Source of the DNA: Brachyhypopomus gauderio
Lineage: Eukaryota; Chordata; Actinopteri; Gymnotiformes; Hypopomidae
Direction of reading: 5' to 3'
Length of the DNA: 64,000 bases
Assembly: GCF_052324685.1 (NCBI RefSeq)
Contig: NC_135223.1
Coordinates: 12,695,630 to 12,759,629, forward strand
Shown: positions 28,451 to 59,018 of the stretch, piece by piece
Position numbering within the stretch: position 1 is the first letter of the stretch
Layout: each line of letters begins with the position of its first letter
Translations under genes and position numbers: made by a program
The notes under the pieces: model-generated
Seen by the model: the letters and a program-made list of their open reading frames with translations, nothing else
Database searches by the model: none
What the model was told of the DNA's origin: nothing

Positions 28451-31115
28451 ATGTGGAGGATCTGCAGCGTCCTTTGCGCGTGGGGTTTGTTGCTGATAAC
28501 CAGTGTCTGCGCTCAGCCAGAAAGGAGGTGAGTTACCCCGTTTCTGAAGTCAGATTATAGGGCTACATCTAACCGGGCTTTTACACAACGTTATGGACGA
28601 TGCAGATAGATATTGGCGCAGGCTCACTTCAGATCAGAACGCTTCCAGTTTCTGAGTAGATATCTCATTGATAACAGTGCAGGTGGTCTTTGAAGCGTCC
28701 AGTTGTTGAAATGAGCGCTTTATTAAATGTGTAGCCCACAGTTGTTTTTTACATCAGGCCACAATGTTTATTCCTCAGGCAGACCTTTACATGTGGAGGA
28801 AACATCACAGGAGATTCGGGAGTTATCGGGAGCCAAGGATATCCGGGAGTGTACCCTCCAAACACTAAATGTGTGTGGAGAATTGCAGTAAGTGGGCGTT
28901 TACGCAAGCATCTAAACTGCATTACAATGGGCAGCCAGAACCACCCGTACGAACAAATTCGTTCTTATATCGGACGTACGGACATATTTGTTCCTTAACT
29001 GCTCGTAAGAGTAATTTAAGTAAACTTGTCTCTTTCACCAGTTTGCTCGTATGTAGAATTTTAGGTACGTGGATATGTAGATATGTGGAACACACCTGTC
29101 GTACAAGTCATGTATTGTTCACCATGGGGAATAAAACTATGGAATTATGAAGGATATTTTAATTAAAAAATATAAACTGAACAGTTTATAAATATATAAA
29201 CTGCAGTCTACAGGTCAATGTAGCAGTATTTGACTTTTCGATCTAATTCGCGTCAATATAATCTGATCTGCTGAGGCCTGACGCGCTAAGATGGTGCACA
29301 AGGCAACGCTGCACACTGACTTAACATACAGTGACACATTAACGTTGAAATAAAATGAATACACGTGTTTCTAGGTCGTGATATCTACAGCGATGTTGTC
29401 GCTGCTGAGAGCTGGAACGCGCGCGAGCGCAGCACACCCGCCCATGACGCGTTCCGTCGTTCCACTGGCGCGACTGTTTTAGCCCCGCGCCCACTCGCTT
29501 CAGACGGACGTTTGTTTGTCTAACCACATCTTTATTTCTGTACATGGGCTTCATGCACGAAAATGAGCAGCTTCGGTTTCCCATATTTTGGCTTGAGCAG
29601 CTATTCATTGCACTACTGCCTTTAGGCTTTTGGTTATTAATCTGAAAGTAGGGAAGTTTTATGTTTTTTAAGGCAACACTGCATATTATTGCTGACAAGT
29701 AGAGGAGAGCACGTGGCATTTTTGAACTGTCAAATATCTTAATTGACATTTGTCGTCAAAATCAAATTTTCTCTCGATATACAACAACTTTAAGACGAGA
29801 ATATGAAAATATTCTTACTTGAGGCCAATTAATTTTCCGCTTTGTCAAACTGTCATACTAAACATACAGGAAACATCATGTCACTAAATGATCGATGAAA
29901 TTTCGCAACGACGTTTAATGACAGTGGTCTCTGTTTCTCAGCACTGTTTCCTACTCCTCCATGACATTTGGCTCTTAGCCAAAGAGAAGCACTTTTTCCA
30001 GACACTGCAGTGCAGTTTAGAACATGTTACCAACCTGCAGTGGTTCTGGCTGATCAGCAGTTCCACATTAAAATACATTAAAGTTTGGATCTGACGCTTC
30101 CCCCCATTCCATTTCAAATCTAATTCAACAAGTGTCAGAACATGTCTCGCTAAACAAGATAATCACAGTCTATCTCATTTTCGGCCATTCCTAATAAATG
30201 TACTTGCATTCCTGTAGATAGACTGAGATATGACTCTTACAGGTGCCCGAGGGCAAAGTGGTGGTCCTCAACTTCCGGTTCCTCGACCTGGAGAGCGACA
30301 ACCTGTGCCGCTATGATTACGTGGACGTGTATAACGGCCACGTCCACGGGCAACGCCTGGGCCGCTTCTGCGGGACGTTCCGGCCCGGTGCCCTCGTGTC
30401 TACGGGCAACAAGATGCTTCTTCAGATGGTGTCTGACGCCAACACCGCTGGTAGTGGCTTCCTGGCTGTCTTCTCAGCCGCTCACCCTCATGAGCGCGGT
30501 GAGTGTAGACAAAGAGATAGCAGCTATATACAGTAACTTATTTAGTGATTTAATATGGATTGTTATGACACAGTAAAGCATTGTAAGAGTATAGTATATA
30601 CAAGTACCTGTATATCCTACAGGTTGCTTGTATCTCCTGAGGCTGCATTGCTGACCTGTAGCCTACCTCTGATGAATATGTTACTCTGGATTAAGAGCAT
30701 CTGGTAAATGTCAGAAATGTTAATATAAAAAAGATTAGTACAAAATGTTAGTTATTTTCTGTCATGAAGACAAAGAGTTTGAATCCCTTTCTGGTCAGAG
30801 TTTAGGTGAACGGCTTATGGTTCCTCTGCAACTGAGAATTGTAAGACATTTCAGATGAGCTGTCTTTTCTGCTTATTAAATCTTTTGAGACGTTATGGGA
30901 TTCCCAAAGGGCAGTGAAAGACGTTTTTGTCTTTGCTTGCTAAACATGACTGGGCTCTCTGGGGACTCTTTGCCTGCTGTGGATTTCACAGTATGACGTG
31001 GAATTTCTCATGGATAATTTTCTGGGCCGATGTTGCAGAGTCCAGCCAGAGCCGGAGAGTCACTCTGGCTCATTAAGAGTGACGAAGCGTCTGCCAGGCC
31101 ACCATGGGGTTTTAA

Positions 31116-31147
<32 letters not shown>

Positions 31148-32642
31148 CACACACACTCTGTCTGCTGTCTCCTCCCTTGATGGTTCACATGTACGCTGCG
31201 GTCTGTACCATGTGAGGGACGTGGACGAACCATAGCAACAACATCATACACCTTGTAAAGGAGTCCAGTCCTCCTATTACCTCCACACTTCACATCATCC
31301 TGCAGTCTATTTTTAGTATTTACATTTTTGATACCAGCCATTCGTTGGTGTATTATTGTTTATTATCACCAAGCTTATCTGGTAGAGCAGGTGGAGGTGG
31401 ATGTCTGCTAGGTCATAGGTTCTCTTCCTGGAGAGCACATATGCTGTCAAACTAATCAATATGTAAGTTGCCCTGGATAAGAAAGTCAATGCTCTTTGTT
31501 ATATTTTTTATTCAACATTCAGCAGCTGCAAAGCACTTAATTTTGTTGACAAGTGCCAGTTTTCCTACGGTACTTTTCTTGTTTTTTCTTCTTTTTTTGT
31601 GGTGCCTTGCTAGTTCTTTGGCACCCTTGATATGCAGTACCCAAGGCCTGTGGGTCCGGCCCGTCCCTCACAGGCCCAGCTTCATGCCTACAGGCTCTCT
31701 GCCGCTCAGCTGGGTTTCCTTTGAACACTGTTCCCTGAGCTTACGGCGAGGCCATGTGGTCCTGTAAATGAGCGTGGAAGCCTGGTCCCCATAGGGCGAG
31801 GATCTGGAGACGAAGGCGTCTTCAAAGCCCTGGCGGCTTCTCTAGTGCGTGTGGTTTGGGGCTCTGCCCCTCTCTGATGTTTAATCACATCTTTTGCATG
31901 TGGTGTCCTTTTCCACAGCATATCACAGGGACCCACCACACAGATGTTTACATGTCCTAAAATCATTTATTGTCTCCCGGTGCAAGGGAGGTGCTTATTA
32001 GAGCCTTTAAATGGTAGTCCCACAAACAGCAGACCTTGTAATTAGTAGGCAATGATCTCATACTTAATCCTGTCATAGTGGTTGTGGCTACATGACTTGG
32101 TTTTGGTAATGCCGGTGTGATAGGACAGTTTCTTGATTTGCTATGGTCTCTGCAGGGGAACAGTATTGTGGAGGTAGACTGATCAAGCCGTCAGGAACTT
32201 TTAAGACCCCTAACTGGCCAGAGAAGGACTACCCAGCAGGAGTCACCTGCTCCTGGCACATACTGGCACCCAAGAACCAGGTGACACTTACCTTTGTTCA
32301 CACAACTTATTGTTTGTGATGGAATGTGAAATTCACAGTTGTTTGTATATGTAATTTATGAATGGTCCTTTATTTAGGGTTTGTTGACATTATCATGTGT
32401 GGTTTTGTTTTGTTTTTTGCCATTGTTATAGATTATAGAGGTGAAATTTGAGAAGTTTGATGTTGAGAGAGACAACTATTGCCGCTATGATTACGTGGCT
32501 ATTTTTAATGGTGGAGAAATCAACGATGCCAGGAGAATTGGGAAATACTGTGGAGACAGCCCACCTGCGTAAGGACACAGCCAATCAATCCTGCCAGACA
32601 AAGACATTGTTAAATCCACAGTAAATTCCATTCAGAACTTCA

Positions 32643-32722
<80 letters not shown>

Positions 32723-34043
32723 TGTTTGTGTGTGTGATTGTGTTCCAGGCCAGTGTTCTCTGAGGGGAATCAGCTTTTCATCCAGTTTCTTTCGGACCTC
32801 AGTCTGACAGCAGATGGTTTCATCGGTCACTACAGATTCAGGCCAAGGAAGTTGCCTACCACAACCTTGCCCCCAACTACAACCACACATCCCACAACCA
32901 CCAGGCCTATACGTAAGTGCCATGCTTGCCTCAGGCTTATTAGAGTTGGGTTGGGCTCGTCTCAGGCTTATTAGAGTTGGGTTGGGTTTGTCTCAGGCTT
33001 ATCTGATAAGCATCTGATAAATGTGGCATGGGGCAGAGATTCACACACTGACACACACTAACTGAATAACTTGAACTGCATTGTTTGGAAGTGGACTGAA
33101 TGGCTTGTCAGGCACCTTTACTTGACATGTCACTTATAGCAGAGTCAATAGCTTTGCACATCTGCTGCATACACACAGACACACACACACACCCCATATG
33201 TTTGGCCCATTTCAAGTGAATTTACTGCTCAATGTGTGTGTGGTGAGTTCTGGAACTGAACTCAACATGTGCAGTTCTCTCAGGCCATGAGAGAGCATGA
33301 GAGTCCACGAGAGAGCCTGATAGATCAGATAGAAAGAGAGAGACAGAGAGAGAAAGACTGAGAGAAGCAGAGAGGCAGAGAGAGAGAGAGAGATCAGAGA
33401 GATAGACACATACAGAGAGATGAGAGAGAGACACACACAGAGAGGGGAGATATGTGAAAGAGATACAGAGAGAGATCAAAGATGATGGAAGAGAAGTATT
33501 GTATCTCTGACATCTACCTCTACCTGGATGGTATGTACTAAATATTCAATGAAATGTCCCTTAGAAATTTTTGTTGAATCTGAATCCATGTTGAATCCAT
33601 GTTAGTCTAAAATGAGAGAGCCTCTCCTCACCAGCCTAAAGGCTGATATAGGGTTAGTGTTAGTGTTAACTGATATAGGGTTAGTGTTAGGGTTCGCCAA
33701 TATAGGGTTAGAGTTAGCTGATATATAATATCAGCTGTGTATAATGTTGATATGTGGATGGCTGTATGTGAGATACATTTGGGGCCCAATCAGTAAGCAT
33801 GTAGTGTGTAGTAGAATTTTTTTAACACTATCTCAGCTAACACTAACACTAACCCTATATCAGCTAACACTAACACTAACCCTATATCAGCTAACACTAA
33901 CACTAACTCTATATCAGCTAACACTAACACTAACTCTTGGCTTTGCAGCTTTGAAGTATTCTGCAGCACTGTGTCAACAGAAGTGCAAGCGGAAAGGAAC
34001 CCCAGAGAGCCATTACTGTTCCAGCAACTTCGGTAAGTGCACA

Positions 34044-34093
<50 letters not shown>

Positions 34094-34149
34094 TACATAC
34101 ATATACATACCGACACACACACACACACAAAAACACACAAAAACACACA

Positions 34150-34193
<44 letters not shown>

Positions 34194-34212
34194 TACATAC
34201 ATATACATACCG

Positions 34213-34261
<49 letters not shown>

Positions 34262-34289
34262 TACATACATATACATACCGGCACACACA

Positions 34290-34350
<61 letters not shown>

Positions 34351-36127
34351 GCGTACACACACATGCACGCCCCCATTCAGTGAGGTATGATATTCAACGT
34401 GGAGCGTCTGGGTAGTCATGGTGTGGAAAAACACAGAGAATGTTTCCCAGAGTCACAGCTCCTGAAACAAGTGTGCGTTTTCATGCCCCTCTCGTTCGCC
34501 ACACTATCTCAGCGGTTTGTCTCACCATGTCTGAAAAGCGTCGTTCAGAGACTCTGCAGCTCTGAACAGTGGATTGGTGTGTGGACACACTCCTCTGAGT
34601 GCCACGCTGCTGTAGTTGACCATGGGCAAACTGTGTGGAAACAGAAGAGTTGATTCAGCACACCACCACCGCCTCGGTCAGAAATGTTCGTATCCACAGC
34701 GATGTTTACAAAGCCCTGCAGACATTTCATTATGATTTCTTGCTGAGTTTACATGGATTTGCATATTTAAAAACAGGTGTGGTGGGGCGAACCCAGGGAC
34801 CAGTCCTGCTCAGACATAAATCACAGTGGCGGAAAGTTACACTTGTGACACGGCATGACTCATTTAACATCACACTGTTAAATGAGTCAGCATTTCACAC
34901 AGAGCACATCAAGGACGGTCTCGGGCCATTTGGATTAAAATAGTCAAATATTTTAAAGTTAGTACTGTATTATTATAGTATTAGGATGCATGAGGATATG
35001 TATCAGATTACACTGCACTACTGTCAGTCGCTCTGGCCAAGACGTCTCTCAAATGCTGTAAACAAAAGTGGAAACCAACATCGGAAATAGTTTGTTTTCT
35101 CTCAGTGCTTTAAAATGATTTGCTTAAGCGATTTTGCATAACCTGCTAGTCGGATGTTTATTTGGGGACAAATGTGAAGTTTATCAGCATTCAGGAAAGC
35201 ACTGCATGACCCGTTCTTCATCTCTTAGTCATCACAGGAACGGTCATCAGCGCCGTGACCCGTGGTGGGAGCATGTATGCCACCGTCTCCATCGTCAGCG
35301 TCTACAAAGAGGGCAGCCTCGCCATCCAGCAGGCAGGCAAAACAATGAGCACCAAGATTGTCATCCTGTGCAAGAAATGTCCGTCAGTCAGACGAGGTGA
35401 GTGTGCAGGACAGCGCCCCCTGTCTCCAAGGTTGTGTTTCATCCGATTATGACCATCGTTATTAGGACAGAATTAGAACAGCTCTCTGCTTCTGCTAAAA
35501 ACATAAAATCTCTGAGGTAGCTTCAGTTACATACACAGATGTTAGGTGAAATTGACCTGGTGGTCGGGCTAGTCACCCTTTAAATTCAAAACTCACAGTT
35601 AATGCGTAATGTTGAACGAATAGACACAGGTTTTTGCCTTGACATACAACATGAAACCATTGTGATTCAAGTACACAGAGCTACAAGCTACAGCAGGTTC
35701 CTCACTGCTGTGTGACAAATGACTTTTGAGTATGTCTCAACCACTAGAATGCTAAAAGTGCAAGGTAAACGGCATAATGCACTGTGAAAACACCATTTAA
35801 TTATTATCAAAACAAACTAGTTTTAGCGTGGTTATGGTGAGTACGGTTATTGTGCCGAGCATTCGACCCCATATGTTTATACCCTTGCATATAAACTCAT
35901 GGAGTGGGAGTGAACTGGGGAACTGATGAACGTCCCTCCTGAATGTCTCTGCCGATCCGTCACTGCATTCAGGCTCTTTCTGTGTGGTGTTGTTAGGCTT
36001 GAACTACATCTTCATGGGCCAGACGGACGAGGAGGGCCGCGGGACCATCGGCCCACACCACTTCGTCATGCCCTTCAAGGCAAAGAACCAGAGACTGTTC
36101 AACACGCTAAAGAGCAAGAGGTGCTAA
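28451..36127 (+). CDS. pcolce2: Procollagen C-endopeptidase enhancer 2
   Basis: Exons: 28451..28527, 28779..28887, 30243..30498, 32156..32280, 32432..32568, 32749..32912, 33949..34032, 35229..35396, 35997..36127. Phases agree and give 416 aa, about the length of human PCOLCE2. A signal peptide ([14 protein letters not shown]) occupies about residues 1-22. CUB1 begins at Cys31 (FTCGGNITG) with [15 protein letters not shown]2 begins near Cys152 ([11 protein letters not shown]) with [12 protein letters not shown]. Both keep the acidic/Tyr calcium-type CUB motif. A Thr/Pro-rich linker spans about 271-290. An NTR/netrin-like domain runs from Cys298 to the C-terminal Cys416. The family is secreted, binds the procollagen C-propeptide trimer through its CUB domains and raises BMP1/tolloid cleavage (established). 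The RDNYCRYDY and FRPGALVS wording favours PCOLCE2 over PCOLCE. Introns 5-7 carry long CA/TG arrays. Confidence 0.95.
31118..31146. repeat. (C)29 homopolymer followed by short (CA)n
   Basis: A C run in pcolce2 intron 3, followed by about 10 bp of CA. Confidence 0.9.
32647..32739. repeat. (TG)n tract before pcolce2 exon 6
   Basis: About 90 bp of TG on the sense strand in the 180-bp intron 5, ending close to the acceptor AG at 32747-32748. Confidence 0.95.
33636..33938. repeat. Inverted telomere-like repeat pair in pcolce2 intron 6
   Basis: The left arm (about 33636..33730) repeats ctgatatagggttagtgtta. The right arm (about 33828..33938) repeats its reverse complement, taacactaaccctatatcag. 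A spacer of about 100 bp separates them. The right arm ends about 10 nt before the exon 7 acceptor. Confidence 0.8.
34039..34350. repeat. Composite (CA)n array after the pcolce2 exon 7 donor
   Basis: CA tracts are separated by three copies of an aaacatacatacatatacat block, so a higher-order unit of roughly 75-100 bp has been duplicated. It begins 6 nt after the GTAAGTGC donor at 34033. Confidence 0.9.
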
Positions 36128-54613
<18,486 letters not shown>

Positions 54614-54623
54614 TTACACATGA

Positions 54624-54710
54624 AACCCCGTTAATGCGAACGCACAGCAAAAACCCCGTTAGTGGGAACGGAGAGCAGGAACCCCGTTAGTGCGAAAACA
54701 GAGCAAAAAT
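54624..54710. repeat. 28-bp tandem repeat upstream of trpc1 start
   Basis: Copies of aaccccgtta begin at 54624, 54652 and 54680, so the spacing is exactly 28 bp. They fall within the probable trpc1 5' UTR or core promoter. Confidence 0.8.
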
Positions 54711-56353
54711 TCCTGTCGATACTCTGTGGATGACATAAACGACGACGACTCTGAACGAGCCTAATTAGAACTTATATGTGGTCAGAGAGGCTCTCTCATC
54801 AGGATTTAAAATGATGGTTATTTCACGATCGAGTTAAAAAAATTGTCATCCAACGGGTACAACATAATAACAAAAATCATCGTCGTGCGACTGTTTTCAG
54901 AAGACAACAGTTAGGCGATTTTCACTGGCGCATCACTGTAAACGCTGCTAAGAGCTCACGGGTCCTGGTCCTGATGCTGTTGATGTTCTGATCTGCGCAT
55001 GTGCACATGGACCATCTGGGTACACAGGTCATAAGGACAACAAATATGTTACATAATGTTGGTCGCTCGTCGTTTCCAATTAATAGAAGATTATCACAAC
55101 CTTCTCGAATTCATTTCACAAATACACACTTGACGTTTTCCATGCAATATCAAAATGTATACAACAACGTATCTGATAAACGTGTTAAAATGAATTAATT
55201 GAATAAATCAGATTGTAATCTCATTGTTTTATTTATACATAATAAATAATATTTTAATTTACATTAATATTTATAAACGATAAATAATTATACATTCACA
55301 AAATTAATTTAGCTAAAATAATCTTTTTACTGGTGAAGAAAGGAGAATTTTAAATAAAATCTAATAATAGCATCATCTCGTTGCCCTGATGTGCATCCCA
55401 TAGATGGTATGAAGATCACCCACAGAATGTGTGAAGACCACCCATAGATAGTGTGAAGACCACCCATAGATGGTGTAAGGAGGAAGCCATAACAGGAAAA
55501 TGGATGGAGCTGTGTCCTCATTGAGACGACACCAGGGGACACAAAGATTGTTATAGATAAAGAGATTTTTATCTCTTTACATAGGATTAAGCGGAGGAGA
55601 CCACGTTATACAGAGGCAAGAGCAGAGAACAAGACATGGCAGAGGGAAAACTGGGAGCAGAAAAAATAGTTTGCTAATGGTCTGCTAACCGTGGCAGGCA
55701 TATCCAAGATCTTAGAGATATGGCAGTTTGGAAGATAGAGGCTGAAGCATCGAAGAGGCGATTTGGTGTTAATGAGGCAGACGCCAGTGCACGAGGCCGG
55801 TTTAGGGACCCTAAGGAGTAATAGTTCAAGAGATGTGAAATAGACTATTGATCTAAAAGACTTCCGTGTCCAGAGAGGTTACTGAAGGCCAGAGCGTTGG
55901 GTGGGATTAATGGGGGCTTAGCCTTATTGCTACTGGAATAAGCTAAGCAGTGCATGTAAAATGAAAACGAAGGCTTGATCCAGAGAGCTGGGCAGGCATC
56001 CGCTGGGCTACCACAGCAGTACTCACGCTAGTGTCTAGAGGAGGAGGAGGCTGATTTGTGGCTTATAAAACACTCGCATCTTCATTATACTCACCCCACC
56101 CTTCCCATAGTCAGTCAACATCAATTTATATATTCCCAGGCTAGTGCTGTTCATGTTCAGATGGCACCAAAAGAATTGGATATACAGTTACTTGCAAACT
56201 TTTGAAATTGTACTTTTATGAGTTTGCTTTTGTCTCCTGATGCTAAGGAGGTTTGCTGTAGATTTGTGTTGTATGTGCTCTAACCTCCCTGATCTAATGT
56301 GTTATTGCTTCGTCTCTTCTCCAGGATGTTCTATATGTCTTCACCTGTTGTCA

Positions 56354-56367
56354 CCAGTAGGTGGCAG
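56354..56367 (+). promoter_or_regulatory. CTCF consensus-like site
   Basis: CCAGTAGGTGGCAG matches the degenerate core CCASYAGRKGGCRS at every position. It lies 1.3 kb upstream of chst2. The match is by eye only; occupancy is unknown. Confidence 0.5.
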
Positions 56368-57623
56368 TGCGTAACAGTATGTGACGGTTCGGCTGTAACA
56401 ACAACTATGTTTAACGTAATGGTTTGTAATAGCGGTTACTTTTGAACTTTTCGTAAAGTGCAGCATTTTATTTTTATTTTATTAGATTTTTTATTACATA
56501 TGCCATTATAATTTTTATTCTATATTAAATGTGCCTTAGTAAAAAGTTAATAAGGTTTAGAGAAACGTTTCTGCACTTAATTAGTAGTCCAAAATGTTGT
56601 TTTTTTTTCCGGAAATCATGTGTACAATGCGAAATGTATGAACTCTATCTACAAACTGAAGGAAATCTGTCAGCTGCGCTCGTGCGCCCTTTACCTAAAT
56701 CCAAAAAACTAGACACTGAAGTGTCTAGATTAGAGCGACGTGCAGTGTCTACGTGAGACAAACGGGTAAAAATGACGAACACCTTAAGAACAATGTTTCC
56801 ATTTAACAAATGAAATTAAGTCTTGTAAAAAATATATAGTGACTCATCGAAGCATTTTGTATTAACAGTAACTTCGACTGATATCGATAGCTGTTGAAGA
56901 AGAGACTGACAGACACGCCAACGAGCCTATAGCGCGTTCGACTGGAAAACGAACAATGCCACGAGCCAATAGAAACCGAGAGTGGGCGGGTCTTTGCTGC
57001 GGGAGTGAGATTGAGTCGGTTCGGCCCAATAGTTTGAAAATACAACGGCGCATCAGGATCAACAACAAGGGACTGTAGGTCGAACGGTCCTCGTCAATCA
57101 GGAACTGGAAGGCAGGACAGTGTTTCGTGATTATAGCGTAGTGAAATCGCGAACGTAAACCGCGCAGTTATTGTTCGTATATATCACATTTATTGTTCTT
57201 TGTAGAAGCGCCAGTCTCAATTCAACATTGAAAGGCGCGTTCATGGCGTTCGACCAGCACCGATGCGTTCGCTTTTAATATCCAATAAACGTATAACCCG
57301 TGATTTTTTATGCTCGGGCCAACGGTTTCTTCCACGAAGATGGATATTTTAAAGGCTTTCAGTGTTTTTCACCAGGATGACGGAGAGCCTTGCGCAGTGC
57401 AGTAACGGCACATCAGTGCTCCACTATTTTGGATTGCCAATGTGATGAGTATTGCATGAGTGTTACCTAATCGAGAGGATGTTTTGGTCGATTTTGTTCA
57501 CGCACAGATGTAGGCTATTTTGCACCAGGCAGTAATCCCACAGGCTACAATTCTTAATTGCTGTTTACTGAAGGTGAAGTTGACTGAGCGGTGCAAAGCC
57601 GCTCGTACTCGCAGGCGCTATAG

Positions 57624-59018
57624 ATGAGAGGTAAACAGTATCAGCAACTTAAATTGACTGCACCTCGAGCCGCCAGCGCTGACTATGGGAGAAAGCTCAA
57701 GACGTACCAGAACCATACGAAAATAATCGCCCAGCCTGGAATCGTGATGAAAGTGCTGCGCAGGAAGAGGATTATTTTGTTCATTGCTTATTTTCTTCTG
57801 CTGGTGTTGACCATGCTGAACTTGGCGAACTACAGATGGAGCAAACAGCCTCAGCAGTGTAGCCACCAGGTGAGGGGTGCCACCTTCCAAGGCCGGTCCG
57901 ACATCCGCTTCTTGTACAGACCCTCGCTGGCAAAGAAGAGGCAGCTGGTCTACGTGCTCACCACGTGGAGGTCAGGGTCATCGTTTTTCGGCGAACTGTT
58001 CAACCAGAACCCGGAGGTGTTCTTCCTCTACGAACCCATGTGGCACATCTGGCAGAAGCTCTATCCGGGCGACGCGGTGTCGCTGCAGGGTGCGGCCAGG
58101 GATATGCTAAGTTCACTGTACCGCTGCGACCTGTCTGTGTTCCAGCTGTACAACAGCCCCGGGGGCAAAAACTTCACCTCTCTTGGCCTGTTCGGGGCCA
58201 CCCTCAACAAGGTGATCTGCTCGTACCCGCTCTGTTCGGCCTACAGGAAGGAAGTGGTGGGCATGGTGGACGACAAGGTGTGCAAGAAATGTCCTCCACA
58301 GGGCCTGAGGCTGCTGGAAGAGGAATGTCTGAAGTACAGCACTGTCGTCATCAAAGGGGTACGCATCCTGGACGTCAACGTCCTGGCCCCTTTGATGGAG
58401 GACCCTTCGCTGGACCTGAAGGTGATCCATCTGGTGAGGGACCCCAGGGCTGTGGCGAACTCCAGAATCAAATCCAGGCACGGGCTGATCCGTGAGAACC
58501 TGCAGGTTGTACGGAGCCGGGACCCCAAACTGCGGCGGATCCCTTTCGTGGACGCCGGGCATAAAATGAGCAAAAAGGACGGTGCGGACTACCACTCGAT
58601 AGGAGCTATGGAGGTGATATGTGACAGGACGTACCGCACCTTGCGGACGGCGTTGAACCCGCCCAGCTGGCTGAAGGGGAAGTACCTGGCCGTGCGCTAC
58701 GAGGATCTGGTGGAGAATCCCGTCAGGGTCCTGCGTGACGTTTACCGCTTCGCCAACCTCAGTGCCAACCACGACATCGAGGTGTTCGCCCTCAACATGA
58801 CCAACGGCACAAACTCCTCCTCGAAGCCGTTCATCGTGTCGGCCAGGAACGCCACGCAGGCGGCTAGCGCGTGGAGGACGCTGCTGAGCATCCAGCAGAT
58901 CAGACAGGTGGAGGATTACTGTCACCAGGCCATGGCGCTGCTGGGGTACGAGCGCGTGAGGACGGCCGCCGAGGCCAAAGACCTGAGCAAGTCCTTGCTG
59001 ACCCCGTCCAAACTGTGA
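57624..59018 (+). CDS. chst2: Carbohydrate (GlcNAc-6-O) sulfotransferase 2
   Basis: One uninterrupted frame of 464 codons. It encodes a type II Golgi membrane sulfotransferase that moves sulfate from PAPS to C6 of non-reducing GlcNAc, as in L-selectin ligand and keratan-type glycans (family knowledge). A cytosolic tail of about 49 residues precedes the membrane anchor at about 50-67 (IILFIAYFLLLVLTMLNL). The 5'-phosphosulfate loop TTWRSGSSF is at 113-121 and the 3'-phosphate motif RDPRAVANSR at 272-281. Sequons occur near Asn183, 378, 391, 394, 397 and 409. ALNMTNGTNSSSKPF and SARNATQAA match CHST2 closely. It is shorter than human CHST2 (530 aa) mainly in the stem. Human-like MKVLRRKR starts at Met42 (57747), so translation could begin at either ATG. 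A single coding exon is normal for this family. The upstream neighbour trpc1 is divergent. Confidence 0.95.
   Translation: MRGKQYQQLKLTAPRAASADYGRKLKTYQNHTKIIAQPGIVMKVLRRKRIILFIAYFLLLVLTMLNLANYRWSKQPQQCSHQVRGATFQGRSDIRFLYRPSLAKKRQLVYVLTTWRSGSSFFGELFNQNPEVFFLYEPMWHIWQKLYPGDAVSLQGAARDMLSSLYRCDLSVFQLYNSPGGKNFTSLGLFGATLNKVICSYPLCSAYRKEVVGMVDDKVCKKCPPQGLRLLEEECLKYSTVVIKGVRILDVNVLAPLMEDPSLDLKVIHLVRDPRAVANSRIKSRHGLIRENLQVVRSRDPKLRRIPFVDAGHKMSKKDGADYHSIGAMEVICDRTYRTLRTALNPPSWLKGKYLAVRYEDLVENPVRVLRDVYRFANLSANHDIEVFALNMTNGTNSSSKPFIVSARNATQAASAWRTLLSIQQIRQVEDYCHQAMALLGYERVRTAAEAKDLSKSLLTPSKL

Noticed and set aside
29339..29749. 136-codon minus-strand frame in pcolce2 intron 2
   Set aside because: No recognised domain; low-complexity and AT-rich segments typical of chance frames.
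33744..34434. Open frames of over 200 codons of Thr-His or Cys-Val repeats on both strands
   Set aside because: Direct translations of (CA)n/(TG)n tracts; they overlap pcolce2 exon 7 in other frames.
55560..56100. Possible decayed retroelement fragment upstream of chst2
   Set aside because: Purine-rich sequence with no terminal repeats, target duplication or recognisable protein; support too weak to call.
58113..58925. 270-codon frame antisense to chst2
   Set aside because: A GC-driven shadow of the chst2 coding strand with no domain similarity.
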